Of a stretch of 64,000 nucleotides of DNA, positions 50,161 to 61,201 are shown piece by piece. Each line of letters starts with the position of its first letter. Positions within the stretch are counted from its first letter, which is position 1. This DNA comes from Ziziphus jujuba. Its lineage: Eukaryota > Streptophyta > Magnoliopsida > Rosales > Rhamnaceae. The translations under genes were made by a program, and so were the position numbers. The stretch lies in NCBI RefSeq assembly GCF_031755915.1, contig NC_083388.1, positions 16,059,001 to 16,123,000 of the forward strand, given 5' to 3'. The notes below the pieces were generated by a model. It saw nothing but the letters and a program-made list of their open reading frames with translations. It searched no databases and had not been told where the DNA came from.

Positions 50161-50350
50161 CTTTTCAAACATATATTCAGCGGCGCCGAAAAGCAGTGTC
50201 GTGTATTTTTGTTTTTAGCGATTTTTTGACTTCGACAGTTTTTGAATGCGTTGTGTATTTATAGAATTTTAACCGACATGTTTGCTTCAGCGTCGCGGTT
50301 TTATTTTTTCATTCACTCTTGTTTCGTAGTGTCGTTTAGTTAGTGTCGCT
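50161..50350. repeat. Right subterminal GCGTCGC-type sites of the CACTA element
   Basis: Scattered GGTGACGC, AGCGGCGCC, CAGCGTCGCGG and TAGTGTCGCTAG motifs near the right end mirror those at 42155-42600 near the left end. They fit transposase-binding sites close to the termini. Confidence 0.55.
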
Positions 50351-50375
50351 AGATCTCAATTTTTGCCTAGTGAAT

Positions 50376-50687
50376 TTTAAATGTTTGATAAAATTTAAAA
50401 ATTATGATTTTATAAAAATTTATATTCTCTAGGAGTTCTTTTTATAGAGCAATAAAATATTAACTTTTTATATTCTTATTTTAGCTTATCAAATTATTCA
50501 TAATTAAAATATCACTTTTAATCCACAACCAGATTATTGTGGATGAACTAAGTCATTTGCTAATCTTATCCACGAATCGAAAAAATAGATCCAATATATG
50601 TTATACCAAATTACTAATTATTTATAAATGTCCTTCAATGTACAATTTGCATTAATGCATATTATACTCTTACAACAAGATCCATAG
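50376..50687. other. Short AT-rich spacer, no feature seen
   Basis: Sequence between the CACTA element and the transposase-like pseudogene. No motif recognised. Confidence 0.5.
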
Positions 50688-51128
50688 ATGGAAGGTGAAA
50701 TTGACAAGTTTGCCTTATACGATGAAACTCACTATAGCAAGAAGACAAACCAATGGATAGATGAAATGTCGAAGAATATATATGTATGCAATATATTTAT
50801 TTTGCTATCACAATTAAAGTGACATAAGTAAGATTATGTTTTATGGTTAAATAAGAAAGGTCATGCAATTGTAATCAATAGTTGTTGCATTAGGAAGAAC
50901 ATATATCATTGAGAGAGGTAGATGGATTAACATAAGATGAGATCTTCAATATGGTCTTACCACCCAAATCTTGTTATACACCTAGCATGGGCATGGGTTC
51001 AAAACAACTAAAGATGAGATCAAGCTAAGAGGTTACTGATCTAGAGAAGAAAGTTGAAAAATACAAGAAAAGAGAGAATGAAGCTAGAGTAAGAGATGAA
51101 GCAGCTTTAACAAGAGAGGAGGAAGCTA
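50688..51128 (+). pseudogene. Transposase-24-like pseudogene, 5' part
   Basis: About 50688-50778 reads MEGEIDKFALYDETHYSKK and TNQWIDEMSKN, like the region of plant En/Spm-associated Transposase_24 proteins that precedes the coiled-coil tail. After an AT-rich, probably intronic gap, about 50899-51128 reads REVDGLT, stop, DEIFNMVLPPKS, MGMGSKQLKMRSS, stop, then a charged coiled coil (LEKKVEKYKKRENEARVRDE). Element D is inserted after GAAGCTA at 51128, and the frame resumes at 62341. The two stops show it was, or became, a pseudogene. The family name rests on motif resemblance only. Confidence 0.5.
51124..51128. repeat. Target-site duplication (AGCTA) of element D, left copy
   Basis: AGCTA directly before the LTR end TGATACG; the partner is at 62336-62340 after CATCA. 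The broken host reading frame is continuous when one copy is counted. Confidence 0.9.
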
Positions 51129-51767
51129 TGATACGAACCTAGGTCCACTTGAGCCTAGACCCATATTATATTAGCCCGGAATTGAAAAATTAAGTTCAAG
51201 TTCTTATGGTCACCTCAACCCCTAATCAATCTGTGACTAGAAACCTTAGTATATCAAAGACGCCACAATAGGTGATGGATATCCTATTGATAAGTCAAAC
51301 TAATACACTTGATTTCTATTAAGTATTTTAGGTGTTGAAAGAGAACAAAGAGAACTCTTTTCTCACAAATAATTTTCTGAATAATATGTAAGCTGGTTTC
51401 TCATTGAAAATAATCCCTTAAATAGGCTAAAGTTACAAAACAATAAACCCTAATTAACTAGGTAATATTCGGCCATTGAGATTAGGAAACAAGTGTTGGC
51501 CGATTTCTCATACTTTTCCCAACCTATTTGGATTAATTAATTCCCTTATTTTGAATTAAGAATTACTTAACGTATATTTGAAATAATAAAACAATAACTT
51601 TCTGAAGTTGATTTGTCCAGCAAATAAACAAATAAAAACTAAAATAAAAGATAGTTTCCTAAAACAAAAAGTCAAACTCAAATTAGGAAACTAGTTGACT
51701 AGTTTGAAAACTAAGCTAACTTTGACCAATTTCTAGCTCGTAAAGGCTCCAAATTAGCTACAATATG
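51129..51767 (-). repeat. Element D 3' LTR, outer part
   Basis: It aligns with the left part of the 5' LTR at 61202-61843. It ends in ...ACAATATG, where element C is inserted; ATATG at 51763-51767 is the left duplication of C. Confidence 0.88.
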
Positions 51768-51911
51768 TGATGCGAATCCGTCCGAGCTCGCACAACTGAC
51801 AACCCATGGGGTGCCCACCTGATACGAATGAAGACTGGCCCGATTACTAGGGCTCAAGCTAAGAGGTTTAAGAACAGTTTTGCTGCTTTTATCCTGGGAG
51901 TAATTCAATCT
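51768..51911 (+). repeat. Element C 5' LTR remnant
   Basis: It matches the first 145 or so bases of C's own 3' LTR at 54069 (GCGAATCC, CACAACTGACAACCC, GGCCCGATTACTAGGGCTCA) and stops matching near 51912. About 40 bases of unmatched filler then lead to gag. Confidence 0.8.
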
Positions 51912-51949
51912 TGCTCCTGCAAGGCCAATCCGTGGGAGATCAGCAAGGA

Positions 51950-53650
51950 ATGAAGATGATGATCTAGGGAATATCAAGGTAAACATTCCACTTTTCATGG
52001 GAAAAAGTGATCCGGAAGCATGTTTGGAATGGGGAGGATAGAATGGAGATGATTTTTGATTGTCATAATTATTCGGAGGCTAATAAGGTGAAGTTGGCAG
52101 CAATGGAGTTTGGTCATTATGCACTCCAATAGTGGACCAATGAGCAAAACACTTGAAGGAGAGTTGGAGATGACTTGATCACTACATGGTGACAAATGAA
52201 AGAAGCCATGAGGAAGCAGTTCATACTATCACACTATCATAGGTTGCTGCATCAAAGACTTCAATTTTTATCTCAAGGAACTAGGTCCGTGGAGGATTAT
52301 TATAAGGAGATGGAGATGCTTATGATGAGGTTAAGCATGAATGAAGATAGAGAAGCAACCATGGCAAGGTTTCTTGGTGGTTTGAATCGTGAAATAGCCA
52401 ATCAACTAGAATTGCTACAAAATGTGGAATTGGAGGAGATGTTGCATGTGGCTATTAAATTAGAGCATCAATTCAAGAGGAGGGGTGTAGGCTCAAGGTT
52501 TAGAGGTGTTTCCAATAGTGGAAGATCAAATCCAAGTGGTTGGAGAAACAATCCTACCTTTGAAAACAAGCCAAAGCCAAAAGTTGGAGAAGAAAGTTCA
52601 AATCGGCCAAAAAGGGAGTCCAAAGCTGAATCTGTCCAAGCACCAAAGAATGAGGTAAAATCTAATCCTAAACCTTCAATATCTAGAGAAATTATTTGTC
52701 TTAAGTGCTAGGGACGAGAACACATCGCTAGCCAATGCTTGAATAGAAGAATCATGGTGTTAAAGGGTAATGGTGAGCTAGAATCGAAAAGTGAAGAAAG
52801 TGAGTGTGAGACCGAACAAGGAGAGGAAGAACTTGAAGATGAAGTCGAGACACTCCATGCATCCAATGCTGAATTAAACTTGGTTTCTAGGAGAACACTT
52901 GCTATATACACAGATGAGGATCAAGTTCAAAGAGAGAACATCTTCCACACCCGATGTGAAATCTAAGGTAAGATTTGTAGTATGATAATTGATAGTGGAA
53001 GTTGTATGAATGTAATTAGTAACATTGTGGTTGATAAACTAGGCTTAACAACTATTAAACATCCAGAACCATATAGATTACAATGGCTTAATGATAGTGG
53101 TGAGATGAAAGTGAATAAACAAGCCAAAGTAAAATTTAGCATAGATAAATATGTGGATGTTGTTTTGTGTAATGTTGTGCCTATGCATGCCGGACATATT
53201 CTATTAGGTAGACCATGGAAATTTGATAAAGATGCTACTCACTATGGTTAAGAGAATTGTATTATTTTTAGATTTAAAGGTAAGAAGGTCAAGCTGGAGC
53301 CACTGACCCCGAAAGAGGTTTTTAGAGATCAATTACAAATGCAACAAAAGAGGGAAGCCGAGAGGTTCAAATAGAAGGCTAGTATGGCACCAATGGTTCC
53401 ACCATATGTTTAAGAGGGGAAAGGTGAGCTTGCTGGCCAAGGTAAGTACTCTAAAACCCAGGTTGAGTGGAAAAATTTTAACAAACCCGAGAGTGAGAAA
53501 CTTGGAGCAAAAGCCGAGAGTGATGCAAAATTCAATGAAACCATGAGTGAGAAAGGAAAAGAAAGACAAGAGTGGAAAAGTAAAAAGAATTATTTGAGTT
53601 TTGGGGATATTAATAAGGCTATCTTGAGTAAGAAATCATTGCTGGTTATA
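51950..53650 (+). pseudogene. Element C gag and protease
   Basis: The first gag part is broken by frame changes near 52030-52195. The Gag capsid core is open from 52196 (LHQRLQFLSQGTRSVEDYYK, EMLMMRLSMNE, FLGGLNREIANQ). The zinc knuckle is CLKC-stop-GREHIASQC at about 52699-52738, a CCHC knuckle with one stop inside. An acidic linker follows. The protease active site is MIIDSGSCMNV at about 52982-53014, in an open stretch to 53251 that ends at HILLGRPWKFDKD. The linker to RT (LTPKEVFRDQLQMQQK) is at about 53303-53350. The protease catalytic motif is intact here, unlike in A. Confidence 0.85.
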
Positions 53651-53659
53651 ATTTATAAA

Positions 53660-53817
53660 GATGCTTATTTAAAAATGCTTTTGTTGTATAGAACTTTATC
53701 TGCCTTGTTGAAAGCTTTACTTTGTGAAAATTTGAAAATTTGGTAGAGATTATTTGCTAAATTTAAAAAGTGTAATTTTTGCCAAAATGAGCATGTAATT
53801 CTAGATCTTGTTGTGAT
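53660..53817 (+). other. Scrambled integrase and RT pieces at the C deletion
   Basis: About 53683-53745 reads RTLSALLKALLCENLKIW, which is integrase sequence. About 53752-53810 reads FAKFKKCNFCQNEHVILDLV, which is RT sequence that normally lies upstream of integrase. The integrase C-terminus resumes at about 53818. The order is inverted relative to every other copy, with no strand change. Confidence 0.75.
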
Positions 53818-54369
53818 ATGTTTGACTCAGGAGATTGTGTTTTGTTGCACTTACGAATGGAAAGGTTTCCAAAACAACGAAAGTCAAAACTCATGCCGTG
53901 TGTGGATGGGCTTTTTCAAGTTTTGGAGCGGATAAATGACAACGCTTACAAACTTGATTTGCCGGGTGAGTATAATGTTAGTGCTACCTTTAATGTTGCT
54001 GATTCGTCTCCTTTTGCTGCAGGTTATGAATTTAATTTGAGGGCAAATCCCTTTCAAGAGGAGGGGAATAATGCGAATCCGCCCGAGCCTGCTCAACCGA
54101 CAACCCGCTGGGGTGCCAACCCCATACGGATGAAGACCGGGCCGATCACTAGGGCTCAAGCTAAGAGGTTTAAGGAAAATCTTGCTGCTTTTATCAAGGG
54201 TGTAATTCATTCTCAAGAGGGCTTGTCCATACCCAAAGATCCAAAACTTGTTTTGAGCATACGAGTGGTGGAAGCCGATACGGACTCGGGTAGCGATTTT
54301 GGTGCATTTACGGAGGCCGGGCTGCATGAAATGGATCCAATGCTTCATGGATTGAAAAAATATCACTAA
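53818..54369 (+). pseudogene. Element C pol C-terminus reading into the 3' LTR
   Basis: One open frame of 183 codons. It holds the integrase C-terminal module (DGLFQVLERINDNAYKLDLP at about 53908-53967), the codons F-Q-E-E-G-N made by the polypurine tract (54052-54069), and then a tail with GPITRAQAKRFKENLAAFIK inside the LTR, ending at 54369. This is the cleanest example in the window of a pol tail encoded by the LTR. Confidence 0.88.
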
Positions 54370-55200
54370 TAGGTCATGTAAAAAAGTCATGGTAGAATTA
54401 AAACTAACTTGTACGGACTTGTACAGACAGCTTCAAAATTTGGCTGAAAATTGCTGTATTACCCGCTGACTTTACTGTATTTTGCTGAGTTGGTTTTTTC
54501 TCTTTCCTCCAAGCAAGGGCAACGTGTGGGACTCCATAATAATCTTATTTAGAATCCTACAAAGCATATAGAAACTTATTTGGAGCTAAAATTTCCAAAT
54601 ATTGGTTAAAGTCAACTTAGTCAAAAAGCTAGTATTCTAGTTTCCTAATTTGATTTCTACTTTTTGTTTTAAGAAATTACCTTTAATTTTGGTTTTTATT
54701 TATTTATTTGCTGGACAAATAAGTTTAGGAAATTTATTATTTTATTATTTTTGTTGTAAATTAATTAATTCCTAATTCAAAATAAGGGAATTAATTAGTC
54801 CAAATTAGATTAGGAAAGGGTGTGAAATTAGACAATTTCCTAATTGGATTCTATGTTGGCCAAAATTTCCTAATCCTTTTAGGGTTTTATTTTTTTTCAT
54901 TCAAAGCCTATTTAAAGGCTTATTTTCAATGTGAAATCAAGCTTGAATTTTACACAGAAAATTATTTGTGAGATTAAATTCTCTTTGTTCTTTTGAACAC
55001 CTAAGACACCATTAGTGAATGAGTGTTTTGGTTTGATTTATCAATAGGCCTTTCATCATCTATTTTGGCGTCCTCATTATATACCAAGGTTTCCAATCAC
55101 ATGTTGGTTAGGGGTCAAGGTGAGCATTAGCACTTGAACATAATTAGATCTGGGCTAATATAATATGGGTTTAGGGGCAGGTCGTCCTAGGTTCGTATCG
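54069..55200 (+). repeat. Element C 3' LTR
   Basis: It starts TAATGCGAATCC after AAGAGGAGGGGAA and ends CCTAGGTTCGTATCG, 1132 bases. It is close to the A/B LTR in the ACTCATTCACTAATGGTG region (reverse complement), so C belongs to the A/B subfamily. Confidence 0.88.
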
Positions 55201-55690
55201 ATATGCTATGTAGGATGCCAAATAGGATTAATTATGATTCCCATATGTTTTCCTTGATTGGAACAAAGAGAAAATGCCAAATCAACAAAATACAGCAAAG
55301 CGAGTGGTAAATACACAAATTCATCGAATTTGTTCCATGCGTAAATAACCTCCTTGGTTGCTTTTGCTTCTGCCTTGACTTGTTTACATGACCTCTTAGT
55401 GATATCAATTGAGTTCAAGAAGTGTTGAACCCATCCTTGCTGCCCAAAGTCCATAAATGCACTAAAACAGTTAATTGTGTCCATATCGGCCTCCACCACT
55501 TGGATGCTTAAAACAGGCTTTGAATCTATAGGTATTGACAAACCCTTTTGAGAATTCATAACTCCTTGTATAAATCCAGCCAAGTTGTCCATAAATCTCT
55601 TGGCTTGAGCCCTAGTGATTGGTTCTGTCTTCAATAGGATCTACAACCCACCGAGTTGTCGGTTGTGCGGGTACAGACGGATTCTCATCA
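55201..55690 (-). repeat. Element D 3' LTR, inner part
   Basis: It begins with ATATG, the right duplication of C, continues CTATGTAGGATGCCAAATAGG as in D's 5' LTR, and ends ATTCTCATCA at 55690, abutting the polypurine complement TTCCCCTCTTCTT (55691-55703). On the minus strand it encodes the pol tail (EPITRAQAKRFMDN). Confidence 0.88.
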
Positions 55691-56580
55691 TTCCCCTCTT
55701 CTTGAAAAGGATTTGTCCATGCGGCATAAGCTTCAAATTTCTTTGCTTGGGAAACCCCTCCTTTCTTAAATGCAACCATACCCAATCTTCAGTCTTAAAG
55801 ACAACATTAAGCCGGCCTTGGTTAGCATACCTTGCATATTGCTCGGTCCTCCTCTCAATATTTGCCTTTGTCTTTTCACGAATCTGCTTCATAAAATCAG
55901 CTTCTTGCTTTCCATCAAGATTAGCACATTCACTTAAAGGTAAAGGTGTTAAATCTAATGGAGTCAAATGATTGAAACCATAAACAATCTTAAATGGAGT
56001 GTATTTAGTAGCTGAATGCAACGATCTATTATATGCAAATTCAACATGTGGCAAACATCCTTTCCATCTTCTTAAATTTCTACTAATTAAAGCCCTTAAC
56101 AATGTAGACAAAGTCCTATTTACTACTTCAGTTTGTCTATCAGTTTGTGGATAAAAAGTAGTTGAAAATAAATGTTTAGTTCCTAACTTAGCCCACAAAG
56201 TTTTTTAAAAATAACTTAAGAACCTAGCATCCCTATTCGAAAGAATAGTTTTAGGTATACCATGCAACCTCACAATTTGCTTAAAGAAAAAATTAGCAAT
56301 ATTAGATGCATCATCAGTTTTATTACATGCAATAAAATGTGCCATTTTAGAAAACCTATCCACAACAATAAAATTGAATCCTTTCCTGTCTTAGACCTAG
56401 GTAAACCAAGGAAAGGATGGAATTGGCAATGGAAAATACCAACTGTGCGGTTTCAACTTTGACTTGGATTTTTGACATTTCAAGCATCTTTCATATATTC
56501 TCTCTACATCTCTCTCCATATTAGCCAACAAAAATGTTATTGCAGCAAGGATAGAGTTTTTAAGACACCAAAATGACCCA
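55691..56580 (-). pseudogene. Element D integrase
   Basis: [14 protein letters not shown] catalytic Glu motif ([17 protein letters not shown]) is near 56130. The SDRDAKF equivalent is degraded to FDRDARF near 56235 in another frame. The frame 56198-55641 reads on through [15 protein letters not shown] and the C-terminal region. The first-Asp region near 56400 is damaged by a deletion. Part of the GPF/Y module (DGPFQVLE to the VADLS segment) is missing: the sequence goes from LKLMPHGQ straight to the polypurine region. Confidence 0.8.
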
Positions 56581-58200
56581 TTAAGCCACCACCATGCCTT
56601 CCCTCACTAACAATTTCCTAATACTACAATTAGGCACAAAAAGTTGATTTTTCCTAAACAAATATCCCTCAAAGATGTAAAATTTATTAAAACAATGTTT
56701 AGTACAGTCCCTAAATATTTCTCCAATGTCACTATCATGCTGATAAAGTTTTTTTAATTGTTCAAATCCAAACAATCTAGCATCTAAGGAAGAAAATAAT
56801 ACATACCTTCCGGATAATGCATTGGCAACCACATGTTCCTTACATTTCTTGTAGCGGATGACATAAGGAAAAGTCTCAATGAATTTAATCCACTTAGCAT
56901 GCCATTGGTTAAGCTTCTCTTGGCCTTTGATGTGCTTCAATGATTCATGATCCGTATGAATCACAAACTCCTTCAGTATTAAGTAATGTTGCCACGTCTT
57001 TAAGGCCCTCACCAACGCATACATCTCTTTGTCATAGGTGGGGTACTTCAATGCAGCTCTATTTAGCTTCTCACTAAGGTATGCTATGGGCCTTCCTTCT
57101 TGCATTAAAACTGCTCCAATACCTACACCCAAAGCATCACTTCAATTTCAAAAGTTTTAGAAAAATTAGAAAAAACTAATAGATGTGCCTTAGATAATTT
57201 TTCTTTCAACAAATTAAAAGATTTTTCTTATGCTTCCCCCCATTTGAATCCAACATTCTTCTTTACAACTTCAGTCAAAGGTGCTGTAATGGTGCTAAAT
57301 TCTTTGACCATTCTTAAGTAGAAACTAGCCAAACTATGGAAGCTCCTCACTTGGGTGATAGATGTAGGTTTCGGCCAGTCTTGTATAGCTTTCACCTTGG
57401 ATTAATCAACTTTAATTCCTATAGCACTTACAATAAATCCTAGAAAAACCAATTCATCTTTACAAAAGTCACACTTTTTGAGGTTAGCAAATACTTCCTA
57501 AGTACTCCTAAAACTAACCTATGATGTTCTACATGCTCATCTAAATGCCTACCATATTCAAGAATATCATCAAAATAAACAACCATAAATTTTCCAATGA
57601 ATGGGCACATAACATGGTTCATTAATCTCATGAAAGTGCTAGGTGCATTAGTTAAACCAAAATGCATTACTAACCACTCATACAATCCATACTTAGTTTT
57701 AAATGCGGTTTTCGATTCATCTTCCTCTTTCATCCAAATTTGATGGTACCTAGTCCTAAGATCAATTTTAGTAAACATGCATGCACCATGTAATTCATCT
57801 AACACATCATCTAACCTAGGAATTGGATGCCTATATTTAATGGTTATATTATTAATGGCCTTACAATCTAGACATGCGCCATGAACCATCTTTCTTAGGT
57901 ACTAACAAAACAACGATAGCGTATAGACTCATGCTCTCACGAATATAACCTTTATCAAGTTATTCACTTACCTGCATTTGTAGCTCCTTTGTCTCATCAG
58001 GATTACTCCTATATGCAAGCCTATTAGAAATTGTAGCTCTTGGTACAAAATCAATTTGATGCTTAATTGCTCAGATAGGTGGTAAACCATTAGGAATTTC
58101 CTCCGGAAAGACATATTTAAAATTCTGTAAAAGATAAGAGATAGAACTAGGCAATTTAATTTCTTTGAGGTTAGCTTGATCATTTAAATAAATATCTTTA
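56581..58200 (-). pseudogene. Element D reverse transcriptase and RNase H
   Basis: RT N-terminal motifs lie near 58030-57880. [19 protein letters not shown] lies near 57880-57820 after a one-base frame change that joins it to the preceding GSW codons. The catalytic box [11 protein letters not shown] is near 57585-57555. RNase H ([39 protein letters not shown]) is open at 57132-56581. A stretch of RT thumb near 57440-57140 is broken by stops. Confidence 0.85.
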
Positions 58201-60102
58201 TGAATCATGATTAGCAAGGGTTTATCACTCAAAAATGCCCTTTTACTTTCCCCAAAACTAAGATAAAAATTCTTCTTTTTCTTCTCTTTCCTCTCTCTTT
58301 CTTTCTCACTCACGGATTCACCTTTTCTCCCGCCACTCTCGACTTTTGCTTGTTCTCTAGGGTTCATCTTGCTCTTTCCACTCAATTTGAGTTTTAAAAT
58401 ACTTACCTTGGATAGCAAGCTCGGACCTATCCTCTTGGATGGATGGAGAAATCATGGGTGCCATGCTTGCTTTCTCCTTAAGCCATTTGGCCTCCTTCCT
58501 TTGTTGCATTTGAAGTTGATTTCTAAATACCTCCTTTGGAGTTAATGACTCCAACTTAACCTTTTTACCCTTAAATTTAAAAACAATGGAATTCTCTCTT
58601 TTATAGTGTATGGCATCCTTATCAAATTGCCTTGGCTTCCCCAATAAAATATGACCAGCATGCATGGGAATAATATCACACAATACAACATCCACATATT
58701 TATCAATGCTGAATTTTACTTTGGCTTATTTGTTTACTTTTATCTCACCATTATCATTAAGCCATTGTATTCTATATGATTCTGGATGTTTAATGGTTGC
58801 TAATCATAATTTATCAACTATCACATTACTAATTACATTAGCACAATTTCCACTATCAACTATCATAGTACATATATTACCTTGAATTTCACATCGAGTA
58901 TGGAAGATGTTCTCTATTTGAATTTGATCCTCATCTTTGTACATAGTTAAAGCCTTTCTTGCCACCAAACTTAATTTAGCCTTTGAAGCTTTGAGTGTTT
59001 CAGATTTGGCATGTTCCTCACCTCCAATTTCTTCTTCTTTAAGTTCGGTTTCAGCCTCACTTTCTTCACTTTCAGATTCCAAGTCTCCATTACCTTTCAG
59101 CACCTTGATCCTCCTATTTGAGCATTGACTAACAATGTATCCTCATCCCTGGCACTTAAAACACTCAATGTCATGAGTTCTAGAAGTTTAGGAGCATTTT
59201 TACCTTCAATCTTGGATGCTTGGACAGATTTGGCTTTTGCTCATCTTTTTGGCCGATTGGTGCTTTCATCACCATGTTTCGGTTTTGGCTTGGTGTCCTA
59301 TGTAGGATTGCTTCTCCAAACACTCGGATTCGTCCTCCCGCTAGTTGAACCACCTCTAAACTGTGAGCTTGCACCCCCTCCTCTTGAATCGATTTTTCAG
59401 TCTTGATGGCCACATGAAGCATCTCTTCCAATTCTACATATTGTTGAAGCTCCACTTAGTTTGCTATCTCATGATTCAAACTATGCAAAAACCTCGCCGT
59501 GGTTGTCTTTCGATCCTCATTCATGCTTAACCTCATCATGAGCATCTCCATCTCTTTATATTAATCCTCCACGGTTCTACTTCCTTGAGTTGATGATTGG
59601 AGTCTTTGACGTAGCAACCTATGATCGTGAGTCGGTACAAATCTTTTCCTCATTGCTCCTTTCATTTGTCGCCAAGTAGTAATAAATTCATCTCCAACTC
59701 TCCTTTGGGTACCTTGCTCATTAGTCCACCATTGGAATGCATAATGGCCAAACTCCAAAGCTGCCAATTTAACTTTCCTAGGCTTCGGATATTTATGACA
59801 ATAAAAAATCATCTCCATTTGCTTCTCCCACTCTAGGTAAGCTTCTAGATCACTCTTTTCCATAAATGGTGGTATTTTGACCTTAATGTTTCCAAGATTG
59901 TCGTACCCCCTCTTCAAAATCATCTCCAAAATTACCTCCTTCAAATTCTCTCCTAGGCCATCTAAGACCTCCCCGCCCACGTCCTTGGCCTCCATCAAAT
60001 TCTTGCCTTGGATTTGGCCCACCTTGTGATGTTTCTAACTTATCCATCCTCTTCATTAAATCCAAATGAATCATCTCCTCTCCTCATCCTTGAATCTACC
60101 AT
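58201..60102 (-). pseudogene. Element D gag and protease
   Basis: Start codon at 60102 (MVDSRMRRGDD). About 40 residues near the N-terminus present in A are missing here. The RGRGRGGLRWPRREF stretch and capsid core (YLEWEKQMEMIFYCH, AFQWWTNEQGT, MKGAMRKRFVPTHDH) lie at 60022-59561, then the frame breaks. The zinc knuckle CFKCQG-stop-GYIVSQC is near 59155-59113. An acidic linker follows, and the protease motif MIVDSGNCANVISN is near 58870-58828. The linker to RT is at 58695-58071. Confidence 0.82.
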
Positions 60103-61201
60103 GTTAGTATAAATAACATAAAAATTCTCACCAAAATCACTCCCTCACATGTTTCACTCAAATAAAGTCTTGACACTCATGTTTGCACATTAGTTTCGGA
60201 TTTTACCCTCTTTTAAGCTCACACTCTCTTGTTTTTTTCCACTCAAAGAATTATCTCAAAGTTCTAATTAAAAACTCAAAAAATATAAGCTAATTCCCTA
60301 GTTTTCCTTAATTTAACTTATCAACAAAACAACAACTACAATAAACAAATACTGAGTGAATTGACAAAACCTATTCTTAGCCTCACTAACCAAAAATAAG
60401 ATAATTCTATAGGTAATTTTTGGAATCAATGAAGAACTGACTAGAATATTAGGAAACCAATAATTCGAGGATAAAATTTAGAAAAGTGAATTCAATCAAA
60501 GAATAAGAAACAATTCGAACAAATATGGAGTAGTTGACGGTTGTTGTTCTTGTAATTCAAGTTTTGTCTCAATTCCTTTAACTAATTTTAATCCAATTAA
60601 TTTTAGTACACAAAATTCAAATAACCAGCAACAATATATAATTCCAGCAACTCCAGATATCACAAATTCAATTTTTCCAACTGTACAAATTCAAACTCAA
60701 ACTTTTTAACAAATCGGCCTTTTGGCTCGTTTTTATTTATTTATTTATTTTTAATCACAAATAGAATGATGCAAGCACAATTTCCAGCAGCACCAAAAAC
60801 AACACAAACTGCAAACTTAAATGACAACAAAATCCAAACCTGTGGCCAACAATTTGCAAATTTTGTGAATTTGTAATTTGTTGCCGCAAATCAACTTTTT
60901 TTTTCTCCTTTTTTTTTTGTATAAATGAATGCAACTAATTAGATTGAAAACAGAAAATAAAAATAAAAAATAAACCAAATTAACAAGAATAATGATGAAA
61001 AACAACCAACAAACTAGGAAACAAAAATACAATAAAAAAAGGAAAACCTAATTTAACAAGGAATTTTTTTTTTTTTATATATACAGAATGTGTAGGATAG
61101 ATGCAGCCTTAACCTAATGTCAAAATTGCAGAATAACACAAAAACAAATAAAGCAAATAAAGATAGATCAAACCTGAACAAAATTCGGCTCTAATACCAA
61201 A
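60103..61201 (-). other. Element D leader and primer-binding site
   Basis: About 1.1 kb of non-coding leader. The primer site is at 61186-61201, reading TTTGGTATTAGAGCCG on the minus strand, close to the initiator-Met tRNA site TGGTATCAGAGCC, directly inside the LTR end at 61202. Confidence 0.75.

Larger units (their letters stand above)
42123..50372. mobile_element. CACTA (En/Spm) DNA transposon, 8.25 kb, non-autonomous
   Basis: The left end is CACTACAAGAATCG at 42123 and the right end is ...GCCTAGTG at 50372, so both ends carry the CACTA signature in inverted orientation. AAT flanks both sides (42120-42122 and 50373-50375), the 3-base target duplication expected for this superfamily. The interior is dominated by repeat units carrying GCGTCGC and its complement, the kind of subterminal site array that CACTA transposases bind. 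A fragment of a TNP2-type protein remains on the minus strand at 43145-43672. Beyond the five terminal bases the two ends match poorly. A second TAGTG at 50327-50331 is an alternative right end but lacks a matching duplication. Confidence 0.7.
51768..55200 (+). mobile_element. Ty3/gypsy element C, rearranged, nested in D
   Basis: C reads on the plus strand and is bounded by ATATG on both sides (51763-51767 and 55201-55205). It starts TGATGCGAATCCG, the true LTR start of the family, but only about 145 bases of the 5' LTR remain before it jumps (near 51912) to the middle of gag. After gag and protease, most of RT, RNase H and integrase is missing. In the gap lie short pieces of integrase and RT in the wrong order. 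The integrase C-terminus, polypurine tract (54056-54068) and full 3' LTR (54069-55200) follow. The end reads GTATCG rather than GTATCA. Confidence 0.85.

Noticed and set aside
42123..50372. CRISPR-like or centromeric satellite array
   Set aside because: The repeats are long, diverged, change orientation and sit inside a CACTA element with a target duplication. There are no short direct repeats with unique spacers, and the unit is too irregular for a plant centromere satellite.
54523..55200. LTR boundary at TGTGGGACTCC (about 54523), giving 680-base LTRs
   Set aside because: The start base pair is not conserved between copies (TG in A/B/C, TA in D). The sequence before it is a weak purine tract, and neither C nor D has its target duplication there. 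The AAGAGGAGGGGAA/TGATGCG boundary satisfies all three.
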